From: Coptodactyla brooksi
Taxonomy: Eukaryota; Arthropoda; Insecta; Coleoptera; Scarabaeidae
Reading direction: 5' to 3'
Assembly (NCBI GenBank): GCA_033557675.1
Contig: JAWQRM010000615.1
Span: 1 to 21,016, forward strand
Length of the DNA: 21,016 nucleotides
Below the pieces are notes generated by a model. That model made no database searches, was not told the origin of the DNA, and saw nothing but the letters and a program-made list of their open reading frames with translations. A program made the translations under genes and the position numbers. This document shows positions 1-11,500 of the stretch, piece after piece. Positions within the stretch are counted from its first letter, which is position 1, and every line of letters begins with the position of its first letter.

Positions 1-788
1 CACTACAATAAAAGTAGAATAAAAGTTTTCTTGTCATCACATTTTCTTATCAAATTGCTGAAACCATTCAGAATTGATATATCGCGTCATCTATGCCTTT
101 CTGTTGGGTTTCCAATTTGCTGGTAGATCTTTAATTGAAGGATTTTAAAATGCTCCCCTGCCATGTTTTGATATTGTTCCTTTTTCCCCTGCCGTGTTTC
201 ACCGGCTTTTTCACCAGCTATGGGTGATATCCGCTTATGGGATAGCTTAAAAAAAATTCTTTATTTGACATGCATTTTAAGGTAATGAATAGAAAACAGT
301 ATTTCCGTAAATTCAGTTATAATAAATAGCTTTTATAGCAGTTTCATTACATAGCTTTTATTATAAATTCATATGTATAACTAGATATAAATAACATAGT
401 ATGCAATTATCCCTTACGGATGCTTCTTTACGAAAGCAATTTTTAACAGTCGCTGCTTCAACTTTATCCCACGAAGCTTCAATGAAGCATAAAGCCTCAA
501 GTACATTAATAGACCTTGCCTTGAAATTTTGCATGGGTTTATACGAAAGAAAAATTCATTTTTATATTGTTGCTAAGAATATTTTATTATCGTGTTTGGT
601 AACAAGCAAAGCATTGTACACACAATCCAACTAGACATTTGTTACACTGGGTTCGTCCAAACCTGTTGCATTATTATTCAACTCGACAGTAAAGCACGAG
701 ACGAAAGAATATTTCTAGTTAGAGAGAATTTCGAGTTAAGGGAGTTCAAGTTAGGCCGTAATTCCTTAAAATTGAATTCAATTTTCAG
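1..788 (+). other. Nf1 intron (3' part) leading to the first exon in view
   Basis: AT-rich DNA ending in a pyrimidine-rich acceptor, TTTTCAG at 782-788. The frame used by the next exon is closed by TAA at 759-761, so coding cannot run further left without a splice. A 77-codon open frame at 401-634 shows no recognisable similarity. I see no other gene or repeat here. Confidence 0.7.
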
Positions 789-3399
789 AAAGTACTAGAG
801 GAAATAATTAACGCGGACACCGGCTGCACCCCGTGTTCCCCCCGGCACACCAAGAAGAAGCAGTTCATCGATACGATAAAGCGCGGGATCGGGCCTCACG
901 GGAATTCGAGTAAGCAACTGACGGAGGCGGCGGCCGTGACTTGCGTGAAGCTGACAAAGGCGTCGACGTACGTAAACGCGAACGACACGAACAACATTAC
1001 CATAACGTTGGTGCAGAGCGTGATGATGGATTTGAAGAATTTGCTGTTCAACCCGATAAAACCGTTCTCCCGCGGGCAGAACTGCCTGTACCAGGACATG
1101 GATTTGATGATCGACTGCCTGGTGTCGTCGTTCAGATTAAAACCGATCAACAACGAAGCTATGAAAGTCTGCTTGAGTTTGTCATCGCCCACAGTATACC
1201 ATTTCGTATTGATAAAGTCTTTATTCGGGATCGTGACGCAATCCAGACTGCTTTGGTGGCCTAATATCGATTTAGTTTATACGAAATCGTCGGAATTACG
1301 GGCGATGTTTACCGACACGTTAAATAAAGTTGCGCAAGGGTATATAGCGCATACTCCGCTTAGGATGATACAGTCGTTAGCTTTAAAAGGAAAGGACTCC
1401 CAGAGCAAATTTAAAGATAGGGCGGAAGATATTTCGGGCTATAAGAATTTGTTACTTTACATGGTTAGGCTGATACACGCCGATCCGATGTTGATGTTAA
1501 ATAACGAAGGAAAAGCGGGACACGAGATACAATCGTCCACGCTAGAATTAATAAACGGCTTAGTATCGCTGGTACACCAACCGTCGATGACAGACGTGGC
1601 TCAAGAAGCGATGGAAGCTTTACTAGTATTACATCACCCGGAAAAAATAGAAATCTGGAACCCCGAGGCTCCCATTAATACTTTCTGGGATGTTAGCTCT
1701 CAAGTTTTATTTTCGATATCGCAAAAATTAATACAACACCAAATAATGAATTACACCGACATATTGAAGTGGTTACGTGAAATTCTTTTATGTCGCAACG
1801 CCTTTTTGTTAAGGCACAAAGAATACGCGAACCTAGGAAGTCAAATAGCCATCTGTAAACAGGCCCACATTAAGCTGGAAGTCGTATTTTTCATGTACCT
1901 ATGGAGTATCGATATGGATGCGGTTTTAGTCGCGATGAGTTGTTTTGCTTTATTATGTCAGGAAGCGGAAATTCGGTGCGGTTCGGACGAATTAACCGTA
2001 ACTTACCTCGTACCGAACTATCACGTGTACCAAGAGTTGGCACAGGCCTCGAGCTTTTTAAATACGGGAACGGGCGAGTCGAGAATGTTCTTTCCCGACC
2101 ACACGAACGGACGGACGGCTTTGCAAAAACGGATCATGGCTTTGCTACGGAAAATCGAGCATTGCGTGAACGGCGTGCAACCAGCGTGGGAAGAAACGTT
2201 CATGAATTGGAATTCGATGTGTAAAACTTTAGCTGCATACCCGAAAGTGAAAACAGAAGACGGCCAAATGGAATCGTTTCACAGGTCGATGGGGAAACGG
2301 AGAGCTTCGCATCAAAATTCCGAGCACGAACTCGAAGATCAAATAAACGAATGGGCCAACATGACGGGCTTTCTTTGCGCCCTGGGCGGCGTTTGCCTAC
2401 AACGAAAATCCCCGACGCGCCCCCCGTTATGTTCGTCCCATTCGAGCTACTCTAGTTTGTCTGCGATACCGATCGGCGCGATCGGCACCGTCGGATCTTT
2501 ATGCGATTCGAGAAAGTCGAGCGTTTTACCCAGCGGCAATCAAGAACAAAGACAATATTGTCCGGTAACGCAATTCGTCGATTTACTCTTACGCCTACTA
2601 GTCTGCAACAACGAGAAGTTTGGCGGTCAGATAAAGAAGCACGTCACGGAACTTGTAGGGCACGAAATGTCGTCGGCTCTATACCCGATTCTCTTCGAGC
2701 AGATTAAGACTATTATCGACAAGTTCTTCGATCAACAAAGTCAAGTTGTCGTGTCGGACCTCAATACGCAATTCATCGAACACATAATATTTATTATGAA
2801 AAACATCTTGGATAACACTAAAAACGATCAACCTTCCGAACATTTAGGCGTTACGAGCATAGAAGGGATGATGTTGGCGATCGTCAGGTACGTACGTCAC
2901 CTCGACATGACCGTTCACGCGATACAGATAAAAACGAAACTTTGTCAACTGGTCGAAGCCATGATGGCAAGGCGCGACGACCTCGCCTTCCGACAGGAGA
3001 TGAAATTTCGAAATAAACTCGTCGAGTACTTAACCGATTGGGTTATGGGAACGTCCCATCAAATAGCCCCTCCTAGTAGCGGAGACGTCACCTCTATAAC
3101 TAGAGATTTAGATCAAGCTTGCATGGAGGCCGTAGCTGCGCTTCTGCGCGGCTTACCTTTACAACCGGAAGAATCCGACAGGGGAGACCTTATGGAAGCG
3201 AAAAGTCAATTGTTTTTAAAGTATTTCACTTTGTTCATGAACTTATTAAACGACTGTACCGATACGCCCGAAGTGACGGAGAAAGAAGTCGGCGGCAAGA
3301 GGGTTACCGATAAATTGAACACTTTGCGGAACGCCACGATACAGTCTATGTCAAACTTATTATCTGCGAACATTGACAGCGGACTTATGCATTCTATAG
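789..3399 (+). CDS. Nf1: Nf1 exon: N-terminal helical region, Cys/Ser-rich domain and pre-GAP segment
   Basis: 870 codons plus one base; it starts in phase 0 with KVLEEIINADTG and ends before GTATGT at 3400. It holds the segment matching human residues of about 290 to 1190. Conserved landmarks include QLTEAAAVTCVKL, PFSRG, LIHADP, EALLVLHHPE, TGFLCALGGVCLQ (the Cys/Ser-rich region that human PKA/PKC sites map to), KTKLCQLVEAMMARRDDLAF, and SANIDSGLMHS just before the GAP region. The very large exon implies loss of many ancestral introns. Methionine codons near 936 are internal. Confidence 0.95.
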
Positions 3400-5497
3400 G
3401 TATGTCGATGGTGATTTTCAGGGCCTAGATTAATATGTAAGTTTTTGCCACATTATTTGAATTCTACATAAAATAGAGATCGATGGTTCTCGAGCATTAT
3501 TCGAATTACATATTGATCATGACCCTAATTATCGTTATTCATGTTTAATACGATAATTTTCTTATAGATCTTGGCTACAATCGCGACTTACAAACTCGAG
3601 CGGCTTTTATGGAGGTTTTAACGAAAATCTTACAGCAAGGTACCGAATTCGACACTCTTGCGGAAACGGTACTGGCAGACCGTTTCGAACAACTGGTACA
3701 ATTGGTGACGATGATTAGCGACAAAGGGGAACTGCCTATAGCCATGGCGTTGGCGAACGTGGTTACGACGTCTCAAATGGACGAACTCGCTAGGGTTTTC
3801 GTGACGTTGTTCGACGCCAAACACCTACTGTCCCCGTTATTGTGGAACATGTTTTATAGGGAGGTGGAAGTTTCCGATTGTATGCAAACGTTATTTCGCG
3901 GTAACTCGCTCGGAAGCAAGATAATGGCTTTTTGTTTTAAGATTTACGGAGCGAGTTACCTGCAAACGTTGCTGGAACCTTTGATAAATCCGTTACTGGA
4001 CGAATCGACCTGCAGTTTCGAGGTGGATCCCGCTAGGTTGGAGGATAACGAAGACATAATGGAAAATCGTCAAAATTTAATACAATTAACGCAGAGGGTG
4101 TTCGAGGCGATCGTCAACGCGGCGGATAAATTTCCTCCTCAGCTGCGGTCGATGTGTCACTGCTTATATCAAGTGCTAAGCAAGAGGTTTCCTCAGTGTC
4201 CCCAAAACAATATAGGCGCCGTCGGGACAGTTATTTTTTTACGATTTATCAATCCGGCAATAGTTTCCCCGCAAGAAATGGGTATCGTGATGAAGCAAGT
4301 ACCGCCGTCAGTGAAACGGGGCCTTATGCTGATGTCCAAGATTTTACAAAATATTGCTAACCACGTTGAGTTTAGCAAAGAACAGCATATGTTGCCGTTC
4401 AACGATTTCTTAAGGGCCCACTTCGAAGACGGACGTAGATTTTTCATACAAATCGCGTCGGATTGCGAAACCGTCGATCAAGCTTCTCATTCCATGTCGT
4501 TTATAAGTGACGCGAACGTACTAGCACTGCACAGACTGTTGTGGAACCACCAAGAAAAGATCGGAGACTATTTATCCAGTAGCAGGGACCATAAAGCCGT
4601 CGGAAGACGCCCGTTCGATAAAATGGCTACCCTTTTGGCGTACCTAGGACCACCAGAACATAAACCGGTCGATTCACAGTAAGAACATCCTAATAAGTCT
4701 CCACGTTAATATTTTTAATTTCTCGTAGCCTGTTGTTCTCGTCGTACGCCAGGTGGAGCTCCATAGACATGTCGTCAAACAACTTTGAAGAAATCATGGT
4801 GAAACATAATATGCACGAAAAAGAGGAATTCAAATCGATAAAATCGTTGAACATTTTTTATCAAGCGGGAACGAGCAAGCTCGGCTTGCCGGTATTTTAT
4901 TACATCGCGAGACGGTACAAGTAAGTATTCCGTCGGGAAAGAAACCGTTTAGACATTAATAGCAGTTGTTACAGGATTGGGGAGACTAACGGAGATTTGC
5001 TGATCTATCACGTCATCTTGACGTTAAAACCGTTTTGCCACTCACCGTTTGAACTGGTTATCGATTTTACACATACTTGTTCGGAAAATAGGTTTCGGTA
5101 AATTTACTCTTAAAATGTTTGTTCATTGTAACTATGCTGGTTATTACTTATGGAAGAATGTTTAAAGATCGATAGGCCTTGATAAATAATGATGTTTTCT
5201 AAAATTTCCAATCTATAAACCTTATTAAGGTTTGCTGCGGTCGGTGGGAGTATTGCAAAGCAATTATTGCACCGGTGATTTGGCCAACTGTTATAAACAG
5301 AAAATAAAATAAAAAAAAACATTCCTGCATAAGTCAAAGCTGATAATGTATAGTAAAAACCACCAAGGTTGGCAGCTAAGTTATCAGTTTGTTAGCCCCG
5401 CCCCCAGAGGCACAGTTGCCACTATTTCTGCTTATTTCCACGTGCGTCGCCCAGCTGCATATATAATATTATATTATTAATTAGCTATTTAAACTAC

Positions 5498-5546
<49 letters not shown>

Positions 5547-8500
5547 TAATTAACTTCGAATTTAAAATCTAAGAATAAATAAAATACAATTCTGTGTTAA
5601 TTGATTGTAATAGATGATTTAGACAAAATAATTATGATTAAAAAAAGAGTTTAAATAACAAAAACTATATTCTGTGTACATATAATTACTTACCAAGTCA
5701 ATTTTAAACACAAATAAACTGAAGTAACTCAACGCGATGAGAATGTATAGCAACGGTGTCAAGAAGTATTCCCTCGTGAAACCAACATACCTAACTTTTA
5801 ATCGTAACTATTTTACTAGAAGTTTTTTGTTTTAAGACGTAAATATGTATATTAATGCTTTTTATACTGATTATTGAATGAAATGAAGCAGCAGTTTCCT
5901 TTTCCTTGCATTAAAAATCTGTCCAAACAACTATATATATTTAAATAATATTCGTGCTAAAGGTTACTCTCCCTGTGATGTTTTAGCGATATTATGACAT
6001 AGCTGACAGCCTTGGTGGCTTTTACTATAGTACATTTTAAATGATCTGTTGTTCAAGTATTAACTGTATATGTATTTCCAGTACCGAATACTTGCAAAAA
6101 TGGTTTTACGTTTTACCGGAACTGGCCTATCAAAATCTGCACGCAGCATACGTTTACAACTGTAACAGCTGGGTTAGAGAATACACGAAGTATCACGATA
6201 GAATTTTAAATCCTTTGAGAGTACGTCGTCGTAAACGCGATGGTTTTATTTTGTACTATATAATGTTTTTAATTGTAGGCAGTAAATCGAAAAATAGTGT
6301 ACATAGATATACCGAATAAGTTAAACGATTACATCGATCCGGAACAACAGAAGTTACCTGGCGCGACGTTGAGCTTAGACGAAGATTTGAAAGTGTTCAA
6401 CAACGCCCTGAAGTTATCGCATAAGGATACGAAGGTCGCCATAAAAGTCGGGCCTACCGCCATACAGATAACCTCCGCGGAGAAAACGAAAGTTTTATCG
6501 CAATCGGTGTATCTAAACGACGTTTACTACGCATCGGAAATAGAAGAGGTTTGTTTGGTGGACGACAATCAATTCACATTGACGATAGCGAACGAAAGCG
6601 GCCCTCTGAGTTTTATACACAACGATTGCGATACGATAGTGCAAGCGGTGGTCCACATAAGAAACCGGTGGGAATTGAGTCAGCCCGAATCCGTAACGGT
6701 TCATCAAAAGATCAGACCGAAAGATGTGCCCGGAACGTTGCTGAATATGGCTTTGTTGAATTTGGGTTCGTCGGATCCTAATTTAAGAACGGCCGCGTAC
6801 AATCAGTTGTGCGCTTTGACGGCTACTTTCGATTTGAAAATTGAAGGGCAGCTGCTCGAAACGTCCGGGTTGTGCATTCCGTCTAACAACACGATCTTTA
6901 TTAAAACAGTTTCCGAAACGTTGGCCAATAATGAGCCGCATTTGACGTTAGAATTTCTAGAAGAATGCATACAGGGATTTAGGCGATCCAGCATAGAATT
7001 AAAACATTTATGTTTGGAGTACATGACGCCATGGTTGCCGAATTTGGTTAGGTTTTGTAAAACGTCCGAGGATAATAGAAGACAAAAACAAGTCGCACAA
7101 ATTTTAGAAAAATTAATTCTATTAACTATTGAAGAAGTGGAGATGTACCCGTCTATACAAGCAAAAATTTGGGGCTCGATCGGACAAGTCCCCGAATTAA
7201 TTGACATGGTTTTGGACGGGTTTATTCACAGATCTGTTACCTCGGGTTTGGGATCACCCATGGTCGAAATCATGGCGGATACTGCGGTAGCGTTAGCTTC
7301 CGCGAACGTACAACTCGTAGCTAAAAAGGTAATCGGACGGCTTTGCAGGGTTGTTGACAAAACGTGTCAGACTCCGACGCAATTTTTAGAACAGCACATG
7401 ATGTGGCACGACATCGCGATCCTCGCTAGATACTTGCTGATGTTATCATTTAATAACTGTTTGGACGTTGCCAGACATCTCCCTTACCTCTTCCACACCG
7501 TTACATTCCTGGTCTGTTCCGGATCGTTATCGATGCGCGCTTCGACGCACGGATTAGTCATAAACATAATTCACTCTTTATGCACTTGTACTAAACCGTC
7601 GTTCTCAGAAGAAACGCAACGGGTACTTCGCTTATCCTTGGACGAATTCTCTCTTCCGAAGTTCTATTTATTGTTCGGAATTAGCAAGGTTAAGTCGGCC
7701 GCCGTAACGGCGTTTCGATCTAGTTACAGACACGCCAACGAAAGGTGGTTCGGCACGGAACGAACCTTGTCCACGTCGAACAGTTCCGAGCAGGACCGGC
7801 TGTCCTTGACCTCTTTGGAAATCATAACCGACGCTCTACTAGAAATTATGGAAGCCTGTATGAGAGACATTCCCGATTGCGACTGGCTATCGAATTGGCA
7901 ATCGTTGTCCAAAGGGTTCGCTTTCTGTTTTAATCCCGCATTACAACCGAGAGCATTGATCGTTTACGGTTGCATCAGTAAAAGCGTTTGCGATCAAGAC
8001 ATGAAACAGCTATTGAGAATTTTAAAGAAAGCCTTGGAGAGTTTTAACGATATGCTGCTATTGGAGGCTTTGGTTATGTGCCTGACCAGACTGCAACCGG
8101 TATTGCGACCGGAATCGCCTATTCATAAAGCACTATTTTGGGTAGCGACGTCTGTGTTGCAACTGGACGAAGTTACCTTGTACGCGTCCGGATTGGCCCT
8201 ACTCGAACAAAACTTACATACTTTAGATTCGCAGGGAGCTTTCGATGAACTGGTAAGTATCTCACGTTTATATTTAATCCTTATTTCGATGTCTACGATG
8301 GTGGCTGCAACTTTTTGTATCATATGTTGTGGAACTTCAGTCAATTCTTGCCTTTATTTTAATTATTTATAAATAAAATGATATATTTCCTGATCTCTCA
8401 CATTTACGGAGGCCACTTCCTAAGTAATGGCCAAAAAAAGTTATGTCTGCAAATGTTTTTTAGTAGTAATAAATTAAAGCAAAGCCTTAATTACAGGTAG

Positions 8501-11500
8501 ATTTAATATAAGTATCAGAATGATACTTAATACAAGTATAGATTGTGGAACTTCAGTCAATTCACTAACTGCTTTAATAGGTGCTGGAGAGTTCTTGGCA
8601 TTTATAAGTTTCTTAAGTAAAGGGAGAAAAAAGTTATGTTAGCAAATGCATAAGTATAGATTGCGGAATTTCAGTCAATGCTCTTGTTACTTTAATAGGT
8701 GCCGGAGAGTCCTTGGCTTTTATTTTAGTCTTTTATAAATAAAATAATACATACTCTGATCTCTTCTTTTCTTAAGATTTTCTTAAGTTGACCTTGAGAA
8801 TCACTTCAAACGTTTCGGCATTACTTTGGAAATAGTACGAATGGAATCCTTCTAAATTGATATAAAAATTACTTTGTTTTTGTAGCCAATGGATCAAGTA
8901 TTAATGCAATCGCGAGATCCGCTGGAGTGGCATTTTAAACAATTAGATCACGCCGTGGGATTAAGCTTTAAGGCGAACTTCCATTTTGCGTTGGTCGGCC
9001 ATCTGCTAAAGGGCTTCAGACATATTTCTCCGACGACGGTCTCCAGGACGTGCAGAGTATTGACGATGTTGCTGGCGATTGTCGCCAAGCCCCACCGAAA
9101 AGATAAATTCGAAGTAACTCCGGACAGTATAGCATATTTAACGGGTACGTAGACGCTTCGGCTGTTGTTTGATTTTAAAGCTGAATTTGGGGGGTTAGCT
9201 TTGATTGGTTATTCGGAAGAGGTGAGGAACAGGTGTCACGTAAAGTATTCGACGCTGAGGCAAACCAACGACGCTGTCTCTCAAGAGAACATATTGTACG
9301 AAAATCCAAACGCCCATCAGCAGTCCAGCGGGAGTAGCGTGCCAACTTCAAATTGCGGCGGGGCTAATCGAAGGCAGAAGTCGTGGGATCTCTTAGACCA
9401 ATCGGCCATCGCTCAGGCGAAACATAAACAGCCCGTAGCGCCGCATCAGGTGAGTGTCGCGTCGATACGTATTTCGAGTCGTTGTGTTGATGTTGTTAAG
9501 TAATAAGTTGTTATGACGATGGTTTTTTTAAGAGGAAACGACAAGGTGATGATTGTATTTAGAATAATGTTTATTGACGGGCCCCGTTACTTCGATCGTT
9601 CGTTACGAGAGGACGGTAGCGTCGTTCGTTTTTTGAGATAACGATTAAAACGAACGTAACGTGGTCCGATCGCGGTCGATACTATTTAGGTAGATTTGGA
9701 GTAAAAAGAGAAATAGTTTTAACATGTTTTTTCTATTGAAATTATGGTGTGCACGTAAGGTTAATTTTGCAATAATTAGAATGCTAACCAGGTCGAGAGT
9801 TCGGCAGCCAGCAAAAGCTGGCGCAGTTTAGACTTGACCCAGAGTCCGGGAGCTCAGCCGAACGGAGCTTTCACCCGGCCTCTGTACCGCACCCAAAGGT
9901 CTAGCTCGGTGCCACTCCCGCAGAACCCGACACCTAACGCATTAAACACTGACGCTCAATGCCAAACCGTGGCCCCCACCAAAGTAAGAATTCGCTTGCC
10001 TTACGCATACATCTTTTTTCTATCATTTTATTTAGTGACTTATCTTGCGTTTATGAAAAGGAATGTTTAATCACTTCAATTTCCCATTCTACATCTTTTC
10101 TTTTCGTTTTTTCGAACGTCAATTTTCGTCAGAGTAACTTCAACTTCGATTAAATGTAAATTCCAGTTCGGGAAATTTTCTTACTAAACGATTAATAACA
10201 AAATTTAAAACGTGTCAGGAGGCAGAAAAAAGAATTCGTATTTAAATTTCTGAAATAGAATTTACATATTCGAAAATAAAAGTTACTTTCTCGGAAGTCG
10301 AACCGTACGACACTTCCACTTCTCTTTTGCCTCGTCTACCTCTAGTAGTGGTTCCTTTTGTAAATTTAGAGATAAGATCACGGCTTTTGTGAATGAGCTC
10401 ACACATTTTTACGGTTTCCCAACGCGCTACATTGAGCATACTAACTCTTGCCGCCTGTCTTGCCTGCTGTGCCTGCCTTCCGGACTGATGCCATTCAGAA
10501 CGCACGTGCCCTCTTCAAAACACAACGTTCATTCTCGGTGCCAACTACCAAAGAACAAAAAAACCAAGATGACAATTCCAAGGTAAAAAAAAGAACAAAA
10601 ACTCTTTCGCTTATATTAGTTTTAATGCCCACCACCTCCGCCGACCTTGAAGTTTTACGTCCAATAACACTCTTACTAATAGCGTAATCGTTTGCGTTGC
10701 ATGCGACTAATTGAAGTAATTTTCACGTAATTTGGATTGTAAGAATCGAGCATTTAGATCCTTTTTATGTTTCTATTTTGAAATACTCTTCGATAAGTCG
10801 ACGCGCGTCACGGAAACGTTTGACGAGACCGTGCGTTTTCAGAACCGTAGCGCCCGGGTGTCCGTCAGCAACGAAAATAACATTTTACTGGACCCGGAAG
10901 TTCTCACGGATTTCCAAACTCAAGCTTTGGTGCTAACCGTTTTGGCCACTATGGTGAAATACAGTACGGAAGAGCACGAAACTAGGATTCTTTACCAATA
11001 TCTCGCTGACGGTGCGGTCGTATTTCCGAAGGTATTTCCAGTTATGTACGTTACTGTGTATTCTACGTTATCGTGACTTGTAAATGAATTTTTTTCCCCA
11101 GATATAACCTGCTGGATGTAAAGATCAATAATATTTTAGCATCGTCAAACGATCCGATCCTTTTAAACGCGATAAGATGCATTATACAAAATATGATCGC
11201 ATGCGAAGATACCAGTCAGCAACAGCTCCATTATTTGCAGAGTTGCGGCTTCGCCGGCTTGTGGCGATTCGCGGGTCCTTTCAAAAAGGTATAAATTAAA
11301 TCGCCCGATCGGGTATTTCATTTACGCGTTTCTCTGTTAATAGCAAAAAAATAACCTACCGGACAGCATACAGCTTTTCGTCAACTACCTGGAAGCGCTG
11401 GTCGAAACGTGCCTTCCGATAGAGGAGTCGGAAGGCGAGAACGGCGAGATGCCCCAGTACCCGTCGATGTTAAGCGTCAGCTCGAACATGAACCTCTCTT

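Noticed and set aside
401..634. 77-codon open frame in the leading Nf1 intron
   Set aside because: No recognisable motif, no similarity I know, and no phase-compatible splice pair with the 789 exon.
936..938. ATG at 936 as the Nf1 start
   Set aside because: Conserved NF1 sequence already runs from 789 in the same frame after a good acceptor; the ATG reading is only the first GTG/ATG-like codon of an internal exon.
10242..10505. 87-codon minus-strand frame over the Nf1 cassette exon
   Set aside because: It lies in an intron and antisense to a coherent exon, with no recognisable product.
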